64,000 bases of DNA from Caenorhabditis remanei (GCF_010183535.1 NC_071332.1:10602001-10666000), one strand, 5' to 3'; positions 23,579-36,024 are shown, counted from the first letter of the stretch. Notes: generated by a model from the sequence alone, not told the origin. A program made the numbers and translations.

Positions 23579-24524
23579 ATGCTCTCCAGACAAATCCGGT
23601 CTCTAATATCATCAAGAGCGCTCTCAGTTGCGGTACAAGATGCCACATCCTCCAGTAGTTCTGCCGTCTCAGATACCCGTAGAGAGTTGTGGCGAAAACC
23701 AGACAGTCCATTTGTCAAAACTCCACAAGCCTGGGTGTCGAGTCTGGAAACTATTGAAGACGAAAAACTGGGCCTTGTAGATCTCCATCCGGACATTTTT
23801 AGAGCTACTCCACGTATCGATATTCTTCATCGTAATTTAACATGGCAAAGCGTCTATCGAAATGTGCAAATGACAAAAATGTTAACAAAGGCCGAAATGC
23901 CTGGTGGAGGTCGAAAACCGTGGCCACAAAAGAAAACGGGACGTGCCCATGTTGGATCGATTCGTGCTCCACAATTCATTCGAGGAGGTTTTGCAAACGG
24001 AGTTCGTGGGCCTCGTACGTGGTTTTATATGCTACCAGATGCTGTTAGAATTCAAGGACTTTGTGTTGCGCTCACGTTGAAGCATGCTCAAGATGACTTG
24101 CACATTGTTGATAACATCCAAAACCTTCAAAATGAAGATCCCAAATATTGGATTGATGTGAGTTACGAGTTGTCGAATCATTGAATAAAAACTGAGTTTT
24201 CAGCTTTGTGAAGCCCGCAACTACGGCTATTCTGTCCTTTTTGTTGATGACAACGACGAACTGACTGGTGGCCTCGCTGAAGCACAACAAGCACTTCCAT
24301 GGCTCAATGTAATGCCTGTTTACGGTCTGAATTGTTTCTCGCTTATCAAATACGACACAGTAGTTTTGACGAGAAGTGCACTTGACAAGATTGAGGAACG
24401 ATTGTTGACCCATATTCATCGAGCTGGGCCACTGAACAAGAAATACAAATACATGGATATGAAAGAGAAGATTCTACAAGAAGCAGAGGCAGAAGAGGAT
24501 CCACTTATGCCGCCAGTTGTTTAA
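23579..24524 (+). CDS. mrpl-4: Mitochondrial large ribosomal subunit protein uL4m
   Basis: Two exons (23579-24157, 24204-24524) give 299 residues. The presequence is Ser/Arg-rich (MLSRQIRSLISSRALSVAVQ). L4 hallmarks are the conserved loop MLTKAEMPGGGRKPWPQKKTGRAHVGS (split across about residues 101-127), then RAPQFIRGG and VRGPRTWFYMLP. The C-terminal part carries the beta-alpha fold (SVLFVDDNDELT, INVMPVYGL-like segment). A TTACAG acceptor abuts the ATG. The gene sits between mrps-2 and phf-30 with about 240-bp gaps on both sides, as expected for an operon. Confidence 0.95.
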
Positions 24525-24769
24525 TTGATTTTCATATTTTATTCCCTAGTTTTTGTAGTTTTTATCTGTTTTCGTAGGTGTTATTCTTTTTTCCTATCAT
24601 TGTTCTCTAATTTCCGTTTTTGTTTTCAACTGAATATCACTATAAACATCTATATTCTGTAACGCACCTAGCTAATTCGGATTATTGTGTAATCTTTCAA
24701 CCGATCACTATTTTTCGATGTTCTTCCATTTAGAATCCCTATTAGTTCGTCGTTTTCAGTTTTTTCGGA

Positions 24770-25971
24770 ATGTCGTCGTCCGATTCCGAGGACACGTCAA
24801 TTGTAATCGAAGAAGGGCAAGAAGAGAAAAAGAAAGTACCTGAAGAAGCACCATTCGAAGCAAATGCCTACATCAACCAGCTGATTGGTTTCATAAAATC
24901 GAAAGAGAAAGATGCTAATGAAAAGTTCGCTGCGTTTGTGAAAAAAGTGATTTTTGCTTCTAATTTTCAAACCCGTACTTATTTTTAGAGCGAGATAGTT
25001 TATATTTATAACTAAATAGTTTTTTAGCTACTTATATATAAGTTTGATTACTAAAATCCAATAGATTTCATTACTCAGACATGGGAGCTCCCTGCCGACT
25101 CTGCGAACTTTTACACCGATTCGTATTCACTCGATTCAGGCGGTGTATCGAAACTCCCACCGAATATGATGATGGGTGCTCATAAGAGAATAGCTGGAAC
25201 ACAGAGATTGATGTTTCCGCCTCCACCAGGATTGGGGAAATCGCTTGGAGGAATTGATAAATCGGGAATGAGTTCGGCAGGAGGGCCGTCGTCATCCGGC
25301 GGATTAATGGTATCAAGAAAGTTAAAGTATTAAAAGTATGTTTTATTTTTCAGAGAAAACCTAAGAAGCAAATTCCGGTAATCGATGATTCAATTTATTG
25401 CACTACAGATCAGGTAAGTCTGAAAAGGGTCGAAAAATCGATCAATTGAAACGACATAAATAGAAACATGTATTTTTGAAAAGTGTAAGAGAAATATGAT
25501 ATATTTCGCCACGCACATTCAAAACGATTTCAGACAGCAACTTCTATCTGTATAACAGCTAGGAATACATAATAAGTTACCAATGACAATGCATCAATGC
25601 AAAATACGTTAGATTCTCTTCAGTTTCTGAAAAATTCATTCATCAACTTTTCAGCCATGCAAGACGTGTGGTGGAGTATCTCTGGCTGGAAATCAAGTGC
25701 TCGTATGCAAGCGGTGCCGTGATTGTTACCACATGAAGTGTAGCATTCCACCAGTTTCAATCGAAGAAGCATCTGCTTCAACCTTCGTCTATCACTGTAA
25801 AACGTGTCTTATCTCTCGAAAAGTTGTAAGTTTTCTGCCAGATTCACAGTTCCTCAAAACTATTTCAATTTTCAGATGCATTCCAGTCGGTCAAGATCCC
25901 CAAGTCCGGCAGTAATTGATGCGAAAAAGATGAAAATCGCTGGAAAGGAGAAGAAACTGCCAAAGCCGTGA
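24770..25971 (+). CDS. phf-30: PHD-finger protein, INTS12 homologue
   Basis: Five exons (24770-24946, 25079-25309, 25354-25413, 25655-25825, 25876-25971) give 244 residues. The N-terminus is acidic and Ser-rich; a Gly/Ser/Pro-rich linker follows. The PHD zinc finger is at about residues 157-210, with the C4HC3 pattern visible as CKTC, CKRC, CYHMKC and CKTC. A basic tail ends the protein. The finger and layout match Integrator complex subunit 12, a nuclear factor for snRNA 3'-end processing and promoter-proximal termination. The end of exon 4 can be at 25822 or 25825; the GTAAGT donor after 25825 is better. The symbol rests on recollection of C. elegans T23B12.1. Confidence 0.88.
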
Positions 25972-26152
25972 AAGAACAGTGGAATTAATGTATATTTTTT
26001 ATATAGCCTCCCTAACATTCATTCCTGTCAAAATGTCATATCAAATCCCTAATCATTCCGAACGCATAACTCTGAAACTTTATAGAAATGTAAAACTTGG
26101 TAACTCTTTTGAATTAACAACCATTTTATTTACTGACTGAATAAAAACTAAT

Positions 26153-26669
26153 TCATTTTGAATGATTCTGCTCGAGTGGCACTGCCGAGCACTCGCATTC
26201 AGTTCCATGTGGCACATTGACAAACTTGATGCTCTCTTCTGCCCCTTCATCACAATCATCGAGTACAACTTTTCGGGTTGAAGTGGTAACCAAAGTGCAG
26301 ACTTTGCTGATTTGAACACGAGGTGGGAATCCGTGAGTTCCACTCTAAAATAAAGATAAACGAATGGGAAAGAAGGGATTTCAGAAATACCTCACTAGTC
26401 TTACAGTATCCCTTGCAGAATGGTAATTCCACGTTTCCACGACATTCTTTTCCGTTTGAATCAACCTGACGAAGTGGGTTGAATCCGGGAACCAATCGCA
26501 TCGCAAACTCGCATTCTCTTCCTGATTCAACAGAAATCTGAAGAAAAAATAGAATTGAAATGAAGAGAATTGCTATCGAAATCTAATTATTCTAGAAAAT
26601 GACTAGAGAAAAATAGAAAAAAATTACCAGAAAAATGTGGAGAAGAGTGAAAACCGGGAGTAGAAGCAT
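26153..26669 (-). CDS. glpb-1: Thyrostimulin-type glycoprotein hormone beta subunit
   Basis: Three exons (26669-26628, 26537-26391, 26344-26153) give 126 residues. The first exon is almost entirely a signal peptide (MLLLPVFTLLHIFL). The mature part is a cystine-knot: CEFAMRLVPGFNP, CRGNVELPFCKGYCKTSE (the C-x-G-x-C core is FCKGYC), VCTLVTTSTRKVVLDDC and GTECECSAV. Spacing matches GPB5, the beta subunit that pairs with GPA2 (FLR-2 in worms) to activate a TSH-receptor-like LGR. It is a secreted neuroendocrine signal. The gene is convergent with phf-30 (181 bp apart). The symbol follows C. elegans glpb-1 (T23B12.5), which lies in the same neighbourhood. Confidence 0.92.
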
Positions 26670-28697
26670 TGTTTTTTCGAGAAAATGAGAACTCTCGAAA
26701 CAATTGAAAAAACGAGGGAAAAAGAGATAAAACCAAGTGAAAGAGGCGGTCTAATTTGAAATTGTAAGCAGATGTTGAGGAATCAAAGATTCGAAAGACA
26801 CATTGTTTTCGAGAAAACGACACCAAGCAGATTGTGCTTTTTGGAGAAAAGAAAATGTCAAAGAATTTAATTTAGAGAAAGAAAAAAGACGACGAATTTG
26901 GGAGAAGGCACGAATTCATCTCCGGAGCAGAGCTTGACGATTCCGGAGAATCTGGAGCAAAGAGAATTTCAGAAGAATTGAAAATAAACAGAAACCACAC
27001 CCAGTCCTTCTGCCATTTGAAGAAAGACATATAGCCACTCCATCCCAAATAAAAAGAGAGAATCAGTAGCCGATAGGCTATCAATTATCAATCTTCTGTC
27101 CTTCTAGTGTCCCCCCATTGACGTCTTCTTCTCCATTTTCCATCTGATCTTCTTCTTTTCTTTGCATCTTCCCCCATTTTTTTGTTTCAATTATTGATAG
27201 CAAGTAGTAAGATGGCAAGAAAATAAGAAGAAGAAGAAGACGTTGATGAAGATGTTGAACAAAGAAGACGAGGTGGAAGAGACGCAGACAATGTTTCATC
27301 GTTCCCGAGAAAGATGTTGAAGAAGGAAAAAAGGCCCCTTCTGTCCGTTTTTTTGTTTGTTTTCTGATTCTGAAGTCAGCTTCAATATATGTCTTCTGAA
27401 TATCTGGAAGGGATTCGATATTACTAGAAACTGCCGTTTCTTCTATTTTTCTGTTCTCTTTTCTTTATCAATTGCTATCTTTTGAACTTTATTGGATCGG
27501 CAGAGATGGGTATTTATGACATCAGAAAACATTTCAATTTTTGATTGAATTTTCAGTTTTGGACTTATAGAAAGTTAATTTTTATTCCTGACAATTTTCG
27601 AAGCTCTTCTGGAAGATCATCCAAATTTCATTGTCCATGAAAAGCTTTCAGGTAAATTTGTTTGTTGCAAACAGTTCAAAAACTTTTTTATGAGAAACTT
27701 TTTCCTTGAAAGTTGAAGAAAGCTCTTTTGTGTATTTTTCGACTTCATTTTTTCAGAATTTTTAAAGCAATTGCATAAGAGTGAACCAGAATTTACTATT
27801 TGCTTCAAACTTTTCTTTTCAAGTGTCTCATTCAGTTTGAATTACTCTCTGAAAATGTGAATTTCTTGAACAATTTCATGTCAACTCAACGAATTCAATC
27901 TCCTTTTTCTTTTTCGTTTTTGAAACATTTGGTCTCGATTTTCCCCCTAATTATCAAGAAATCAAAGGAAGTATTTTCGTATTATCTGTGTTTTTTTCTG
28001 TTTTCTGTCTGTCCTCTGTCTATTTTAAACCAGACCGTCCGTCTTATTTCATTAGAATCCAATGCGAGTACGGTAGATTTGACAATACATATTGCTGTTT
28101 AAGCTTTTTTTTAAATGAAGATGGTATATGGTATCCACGTTTCTGTTTGAATTTGAAAGCGTCACCATTGTGATCAAATTGAAACCTGTTCAAACCCAGA
28201 AGTATCCATCTCCTCGAGAGTAACAAGTGAATCGGATGAAACGAATTCATTAAACGGCCGTTCCCTCTCTTCTTTCCATGCCTCTTTATCCTTTTCTTTC
28301 GAGACACAATCTTGTCTTTCGATCTCTTTTTCTTTTCATTTATCACTGGTCTCTTTCTCTACCAGAATCGTTTCGATGAGCTCTTTGTCTCCCTTCGCAT
28401 CAATTATTCCCGACGTCTCCTCTTCAGATGGATTACCAAATGACGAATGAGCACTACGAACAATTCGGAGAAGGAACCCGAAGAACTTCTTTTTTACTTA
28501 TTCCTATTCTTCTTCTTCCTACTTTTTTCATCCCCATTCGTTCTCTTTTTTTGAATTGAAACCGCACCCGTAGTATATAAGATATATGACCAGCTGGAGG
28601 GATGATGGTGACCTTTGAAAAGTCTTCTCTCCCACTTCATATATCACATTCCGTTTACTTTTTTGTTTTGTTTTTGAAGTTTTCCATTTTACAGGCA
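26670..28697. other. Intergenic region upstream of glpb-1 and pxn-1
   Basis: A two-kb divergent region without a supported gene; short frames on both strands are low-complexity. It should carry glpb-1 regulatory DNA at the left end and pxn-1 promoter DNA at the right end. Confidence 0.45.
28574..28580 (+). promoter_or_regulatory. Possible TATA box of pxn-1
   Basis: TATATAA lies 118 bp before the pxn-1 ATG. An ACAG acceptor 3 bases before that ATG indicates a 5' outron or intron between them. Confidence 0.4.
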
Positions 28698-31600
28698 ATG
28701 AACTTATTGCTGTTTCTACTTGCCACGGCATTATGGAATTCAGTTTTGGGTTCCGAGGAAGAATGTCCAGAAAGATGTACTTGTGATAAGAAGGGATTCA
28801 CTGTGGATTGCAGTAGTGCTGGTGAGTTTACTTCTATAGAAAGTTAATCATAATTACAGTCGAAAGTTCTTCTTCCCTATTTCAGGACTCATTGGAATCC
28901 CAAAAGGAATCTCTCGAAATGTCCGTAGTTTGGTCCTTCGAAATAATCGAATTCACACATTGAAACGGTCAGATTTGGCAGGACTCACTCAATTGGAGTC
29001 TCTAGTTCTAACCCATAACAAAATCAAAGTTGTGGAAGAGGTACTCTAATCTATAGTTTCCTTTGTTGCATACCAAATAATTCCAGAACATTCTCGATGA
29101 CCTTCATGAGCTGAAACGTCTCTCTTTATCTTATAATGAGCTCATCTATATTCCGCCACTTTGTTCTGATTCCCGTCCGTTGGCATCGTTGAATTTGAAA
29201 AGGAATCGGATTCAATTCATTGATGAGCAGGTGTGTTTGATGGATGGGTTTTGTTATTTATTTGTTCTATTTCCAGCTGCTTCAATACTTTCCGGACCTC
29301 GTACAAATTGATCTCTCACACAACAGAATTCAATCCCTTCGAACCAAACTGTTCGAGAATCTTCCATCTCTCACTCATGCTCATTTACATGCAAATCCGT
29401 GGAACTGTGATTGCAGGTAAAACAAATTACTAAAAAGTTTCGGTGCCTCATGCTGGAATCGAACCAGCGACCTTCTGTTTACTAGACAGACGCTCTGCCA
29501 CTGATCCACAGGTGAATCGCGTCGCGTGTATAATTTGCCAAATATTGTTCGCGTGTATGTCTGGATGGGTACAACTTATGCCGTCTCTAATTGACGTATT
29601 TTTCATGAGTAGCGAACACTCACGTATAAACGATGTACAATACGTCTACAGCGACCGAAAATAGGTATATTTGGCATGTCGCGAAGAGAATAATTTGTGT
29701 ATCGCGATAAAAATAATTCATGTATAGCGAAAATGTGCTGCTGAAAAATCGATCCAGAAATTTTTTATTGAAATTAGAATACAAATACAAACAAATGCAA
29801 CTAAAAACCTTATTCCATACACATATTTTGTTGATTCGCAACTTCTTGCTGACTGATCTGCTGGCCAAGTCGTTGAAGTGTTCTCGGTCGTAGAGTTTCC
29901 ATTTCTGTAGTGGATGTTGACTTCTATCCTGAAACTTATATTCTCACAGTCTCTTAATTTTTCAATTTGGGTAGTAACAAATTTTGGGAAAATACGGGAA
30001 AATTATCGGAAATTCACCGCGGAGCATTGTCAATCGCTTATTCAAAATGAAATTTCAGTATGTCAGATGACTCGAAAGCAGGATGAGAAGAGTCTTAAAC
30101 CAAAAACCCGCAGATAACCCAGAAATTATTAATAGGCCTATTGTCTTCCTCCAGGTGAAATTCAAATGTTTAGTACCTTTCGCTGATCACATTTCCTCGT
30201 CAGTTTCATTCGAATCCTTAATTATTCCAATTGTCTTCCACTCCCACATTTGATTCGATCGGGTCCTCATCTCCGATTCTAGATGCTCATCTCTACTTCT
30301 GTAAACTGTCTTTTTGACATATATCATACGGTTTACCAACAAACCTACTGTTTTCTATGAACCAGCCATCTTGGAATAATATCGAAACATCATTACTTCT
30401 ATTCCATTGGTTGGAATATGCAGAACATAGTAGTAATAAAAAGTGAAAACCGAAAAAAATCAGAAAATGCACAAAAATAATTGTGTGTCACCTTTTCGCG
30501 ACTTACAGTTTATGCGCCTATTATATATCTGCAGGCACCGATTCGCGGATACACGAATCATTTGCCTCTTTTTTTCGCCACTTGTCAATTATTCGTTCAT
30601 TACATGCCAGCCAAGTATAATTCATGAGTCGCGATTCACCTGTGATCCAATGAGGCGGACGGGAAACGGGGTTAAGATACGCATCAGAAACGACGTGTGT
30701 TTGTATTGCAGGGTGTTGAAAGTGAAGGCCTTGTTGCGGAAAGTGGAGTGGGAGAGACAGGCGTATTGTACAAATCCCATCGAGTTACGTCATCAGGCAC
30801 TAGATGAAGTAAGAAGATGAAATAATAAAGATATTGGCTTATTCGAGAATTTTTCAGGTGGAAGACTCACTTCTGAAATGTGCTAAGCCAGAAGAAGTAT
30901 CATGGACTGGAGAAGATTTCAAGCTGATTTGTGCAAAAAATTCCACCAAACCGGTGGTGTGGCTATACGAGTAGGTGATCTGAATAGTAGTGAAGAATAA
31001 AATGACGAAGTTTAGGAACTCAGAAGTTGATTCTTCTTCTTTGGAAGGTTACGAGATTCACGACTCTGTGATTACTCTACCACGAAAGACAAATGTGAAT
31101 TCGATGAGATGTACTTTTGATTATGATCACGTACCACATCACCGGTAAGTGAATATTTAGACACTGTTATCTTCAATTTTCTGGATTCCAGACGCCTTCG
31201 TCAAACCCATAACCATGCAAACGGAGCACCTCAATTCACCTATAAACCAAGAGACAATTCGTATCGAGAAGGATCCGAAGTGAAAATAAATTGCGAAGTT
31301 ATAGGAACACCAAAACCCAATATAATCTGGTATCACAATGGACAGCGGTTCGTTTCTTCGAGAAAACGACAACTGGGTCTTTCGAATAATGTGCTGAGAA
31401 TTTATCCGTTTTTGGAAGAAGATTCTGGAAGGTGAGAATGAGAAAATGGAAGAACTTTGTGATTGAACCGAACTACTTTTAGATATACGTGTGAAGCTGT
31501 GAACAGTATCGGAAAAGTCAGTCACACATTCTCCTTAGATTTGATCAGTAGTATTCCACCAAATATCTACGAGGGACCACAATCTGTCAGTCAGAATGTT

Positions 31601-34600
31601 GGAGGACAAGTGAGTTGTTTAGGATTAGGATCAGATATATTCAGTTGTTATCTCATGTGAAAACTTCCAGGTCGTGTTCGTTTGCAAAGCGAAAGGAAAT
31701 CCAAAACCTGACTACACTTGGTCATTCGATGGAAGTACAATTGGACATATCAAAGGACGTTTTATGGTTTCTGATGATGGAACAGAACTTCGAATTTCAA
31801 ATATTGAGAAGAAAGATGAAGGATACTACTCATGTATGGCTGGAAATCCAGTTGGTGCAATGAGTGCTGACGCAAAGTTGACTGTAATTGGAGGAGAGAC
31901 AAAGAAAGCGTCTGCACCACAGATTGATGAGGAACTCCTCAGAGCAATAGCTCAAAAAGCAAGACAAAATGTGGAGAGTGCAGTGGAGAAGACCAGAAAA
32001 CAATTGAATCAGGATAAAATCACGAATACAAACGATTTGAAGAGACTTTTTAGATTTTCAACTCCAAAACAAGCAGTGGAGTTATCGAAAGCAAGAGAGA
32101 TCTATGAAGAATCAGTTAGATTAGTAAGAGAACACGTAGAAAAAGGATTGATTCTGAATGTTGATGAATTACACCCGAAGAATGTTTCTTATGAATCAGT
32201 TCTCCATGTAACCCATGTTCAAGCTTTGATGGGACTCAGTGGATGTCACACTGGACAATTCAAGAATCCATGCACGGACACCTGTTTCCATAAAAAGTAC
32301 AGATCGTTCGATGGACAATGCAACAATCAGAATAAACCAATGTACGGAGTATCTCTGATGCCACTTCGACGTCTTCTCAAGCCTGTTTATGAAAATGGAT
32401 TCAATACTCCAGTCGGTTGGGAGAAGGGAAGACTTTACAATGGATATCCAATGCCGAATGTTCGAGAAGTTTCCAGACAACTTGTGGCCACTGAAACCAT
32501 CACTCCACATCAGAAACTCTCATCGATGGTTATGCAATGGGGACAGTTTGTAGATCATGACTTGACACATACAGTAACTGCTCTTTCGAGACACAGTTAT
32601 GCAACTGGATCGTTCTGTAATAAGACTTGTGACAATCTGGACCCATGTTTCAATATTCCATTGTCTCCAAATGATCCCAGAGTGTTGAGTGGAAGGTGGG
32701 GCATAGTAGTAGATTGAACGTTTTAATTTTCTTTCAGTGCCAAATACCCATGTATCGAATTCGAACGAAGTGCAGCTGTCTGCGGATCAGGAGAAACTTC
32801 TCTAGTCTTCAATAGAGTCACTTACAGAGAACAAATGAACGCGGTAGGTTTTTAAAGAGAAAATTACGTTTCTATCTTTTCCCTTTTTCAGTTAACATCA
32901 TTCTTGGATGCCTCAAATGTGTACGGTAGCAATGAAGTTCAAGCTCAAGAGCTCCGTGACACTTATAACAATAAGGGAATGCTTCGATACGATATCACAT
33001 CGAGTGCTGGAAAAGAATATCTTCCATTCGAGAAAGATTCAAATATGGATTGTCGTCGGAACTTCAGTGAAGAGAACCCGATTCGATGCTTCTTGGCGGG
33101 TGATTTGAGAGCCAACGAGCAACTTGCACTGGCTGCAACTCATACCATCTTCATCAGAGAACATAATCGAATTGCAAAGAAGTTGAATAAAATGAATGGA
33201 AATTGGGATGGAGAAGTGATTTATCATGAGACGAGGAAGATTATAGGAGCAATGATGCAACACATAACATTCAAACATTGGTTACCAGTGGTTTTCGGTT
33301 CACAGGTAGCCATTTACTGTGATTGAAAAAGAATACTTCTGTTTTCAGGACCAAGTGGATAAATATGTTGGCAAGTACCAAGGATACGATCCAGCTATTG
33401 ATTCTTCTGTTACCAATGCATTTGCCACAGCCGCATTCAGGTACTTTGTTTTATCTAATTGTTTCTTACTCTGATCTAATCAAAACTTGTATCATTTTTA
33501 GATTCGGTCACACCATCATCAACCCCACTCTCTTCCGTCTTGGAAATGACTTCATGCCAATCAAACAAGGCCATATTGCTCTTCACAAAGCCTTTTTCAC
33601 TCCAGAATTAGTTCTGACAGAGGGAGGAATCGATCCCCTTCTACGTGGATTATTCGCAAGTCCATTGAAACATCCAATGTCAACTCAACTTTTGAATATG
33701 GAACTCATCGAAAAATTGTTCATGAAGGGTCATGAGGTAGTTTCAAAAACCAATTTCAAACCGGAAATCAATTCAATTTTCTTCTTTTCAGGTCTCTTTG
33801 GACTTGGCAGTTATGAATATTCAAAGATCCAGGGATCACGGATTACCGAGGTTTGAACGGAAATTAAACGGATACGAGAGATAACTTTTGAAATATTTTT
33901 TTCAGTTACACGGAATATCGAAAACTCTGTAATCTTCCAGTTCCGGCTAGATGGGAAGATATGAAAGGATACATTAAAGATGATATGATCATTCAAAAAC
34001 TACGTGGATTGTATGGAGTACCGGGTATGTATTTAATTGACAAACAAGTCTGGAAAAGTGAACTTTCTACTGGAAATTCCCACCCTTTTCCTCTTTCAGA
34101 ATCTTTTACACCTAATAGATCTTTCAAAAATACTCTTCCCCATCGTTTCGTCTTCCAAATTTCCATCTGTTACCTTCAAAACCCAAAGAGACATTCTTCC
34201 CTTCCAATGTGGGCGGAGTCTACGCACACACAAAAGATAGCGGGCAGCGGAACCCGCAAGATGTCGGCCGCTTGCCAATACACCCTCTTATAAACGCCGA
34301 TAGAAAACAATATTGACGACGATTGCGCGCGCGATGAAGGTTTACCATCTTTCGGCTGAGGTTTACCGTTGATGCCAGAATTTCTTTACTGAGCGCAGAA
34401 GACCATTTTGGAATTTGATACAAATGTTCTGAAAATTAATTTTCAGAAAATATCGATCTTTGGGTCGGAGGAATTGTGGAGGAGAAGATTGAGAACGGTT
34501 TGTTTGGTCCAACTTTTGCTTGCATTATTGGAGAGCAGTTCAGGAAAATGAGAGATGGAGATAGATTCTGGTAGGCGTGGGAGTTCTGATATCTGAAAAT

Positions 34601-35727
34601 AATTTCTCATTTCGATAGGTATGAGAAAGATGGCGTTTTCACACAAGAACAGCTGAAAGAAATCAAAAAGGTCACATTGGCGAGATTGTTATGTGACAAT
34701 GGAGATGAGATTGACAGAATTCAGGTGAATATTTTCAGAGGAACAATTGAAAAAAAACATGACGTGGAATTTCAGAAAGACGTATTCATGTACCCCGGAA
34801 AAGAAAAGGAGAATTATGGAACATGTGAAGAGACGGAAATGATGAATTTGATGGCATGGAACAAATGTTGTGATGATGTTTGTCCGACGATGTTGGATAG
34901 GATTCTGAGAAGGTGATTCCATGGAAATAGTACGATAGATGATGATAGGTTTGAGGGGGAAAATGAAATCACTTTTGAAAATTTGAAGTGATTTGTGAAA
35001 ATTAATGTTTTGATTTTCCTGATTCTTTGAAATTACAGGTTAGAAAAAATAATAATCATTTGAAAATAAAATGACGAGGTTCAAAATTTGTATAATTTGC
35101 AATTGTTCAGAGACATTCACAACAAAACAACGTGTTTACCCAGATAACGACATTATCTCTAGACCCCCCGCAAAATATTTCAATAATTCAATTTTCAAAA
35201 AAAACGTTTCAGGTGGAAATAATTTTATCAAATAAATGAATTAGAACGTCATGTGGTACACGACAGACTTTAAAATAGAAAGAAGAAAAACTCCGATTGT
35301 GAGGTAGATATAGTGTTCCCCTATTTCAATTTCTTACTGTTCGACTGCTCAGAACAAAATTGATCTCTCTTCTCCATTCCAAGCAGAATGTGTCATGTAC
35401 ATTATTAAAATTTGACGCACAACCATTACCAATGCTTTCTATCGAAATCATTCACTAGTCTAGCCAAAACAATGGGCTCAATTATTTCTGTCTTTCAGCC
35501 GTCACCGTGGTTCCCGTCTTCACGGATGTAATCAAAATGGCTTATGGAGACCTGAAGGTGCCAAGTGGATTCCACCGAATGAGTATTGTACTGAATGTGT
35601 TTGTCAGGTAGTCTAATCAAGCAATTCATCCTTTCAAACCACCAATAAACGTTCTTTTTTCCAGGGAAGCCGTGTTTGGTGCTCAACTAAAGAAGACTGT
35701 TCTGATAACCGAAGCCCATTTAAATAA
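28698..35727 (+). CDS. pxn-1: Peroxidasin (LRR, Ig, haem peroxidase, VWFC)
   Basis: Twenty-one exons, all joining in phase, give 1285 residues. In order: signal peptide (1-18), LRR N-cap CPERCTCD, leucine-rich repeats (to about 175), LRR C-cap NPWNCDC (about 181), about three Ig-like domains (225-495, the first degenerate), a linker, the haem peroxidase domain (about 600-1180) and a C-terminal VWFC domain (about 1234-1285). Peroxidase residues are visible: [11 protein letters not shown] (distal His and haem-linked Asp), IFIREHNR (catalytic Arg, haem-linked Glu) and RFGHT (proximal His). Peroxidasins are secreted and make bromide-dependent sulfilimine bonds in collagen IV. Intron 4 (29417-30711) contains a split tRNA and a transposon-like insertion. 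An AATAAA lies near 35899. Confidence 0.96.
29444..29508 (-). pseudogene. tRNA-Thr (AGT) split by insertion, 3' part
   Basis: The minus strand shows the T-arm (GCTGG/CCAGC around TTCGATT), anticodon stem TCTGT/ACAGA with loop CTAGTAA (anticodon AGT), the D-arm, and the 3' acceptor strand ATGAGGC plus A. The matching 5' acceptor strand is absent here. It is found 1.1 kb away at 30650-30656 (GCCTCAT on the minus strand), beyond the inserted element. Boxes A and B remain on this side, so Pol III could still initiate, but the product would lack a paired acceptor stem. One D-stem pair (A-G) is mismatched. It lies antisense in pxn-1 intron 4. Confidence 0.85.
29509..30642. mobile_element. 1.13-kb transposon-like insertion in tRNA-Thr
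   Basis: The ends are inverted repeats CAGGTGAATCGCG / CGCGATTCACCTG. The flanking tRNA sequence TGATCCA occurs on both sides (29502-29508 and 30643-30649), a target-site duplication of up to 7 bp. Because the palindromic junction is ambiguous, a 3-bp (ATC) or 5-bp (GATCC) duplication with slightly longer ends is equally consistent. Subterminal TCGCG and ATAATT(C)ATG motifs recur near both ends, as in hAT-like elements. No intact transposase is visible. A few open minus-strand segments (for example 29840-29905, ending [15 protein letters not shown]; and about 30205-30290) could be remnants or captured sequence. Confidence 0.8.
30643..30656 (-). pseudogene. tRNA-Thr (AGT) split by insertion, 5' part
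   Basis: On the minus strand this reads GCCTCATTGGATCA: seven acceptor bases, the two linker bases and the start of the D-stem. The acceptor bases pair perfectly with ATGAGGC at 29445-29451. It includes the second copy of the duplicated target. Confidence 0.85.
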
Positions 35728-36024
35728 TCAAATTTTCTTTAGATTTGCTCATAACTTTTCTGCTTCTCTCGAGTATCTCATCTCTTTCGCTGGTGCTTTT
35801 CTCCTTTTGCCTAAACTCAAAAATGACCTTTTCCTATTCTCCTATTTTCCCTTTTTCCCAGCTTTTCGTTCATGAATATGCCATTTTCCAAGAACAATGA
35901 AATAAATGCTATTGTTTTTCTGTTTGATGACTTTATTCGATCAAATAGATCATGACAAAACAAAAGGGTTGGAAGGGAACACGTAAATACATAGAGTGAT
36001 AGTATACAGAGAGAAAAAGAATCG
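35728..36024. other. Convergent 3' flanks
   Basis: Spacer between pxn-1 and the minus-strand gene ending at 36025; contains an AATAAA for pxn-1 near 35899. Confidence 0.4.

Noticed and set aside
29443..29664. 73-codon frame over the tRNA-Thr remnant
   Set aside because: It translates tRNA and transposon sequence; it is not a protein gene.
33323..33856. 177-codon plus-strand frame in pxn-1
   Set aside because: It reads through pxn-1 introns; only the part matching exon 14 is coding, in the spliced model.
34025..34446. Pocket of GC-rich sequence in a pxn-1 intron (GCGGGCAGCGGAACCCGC) considered as an RNA gene
   Set aside because: Only a short local hairpin is visible; no known RNA motif.
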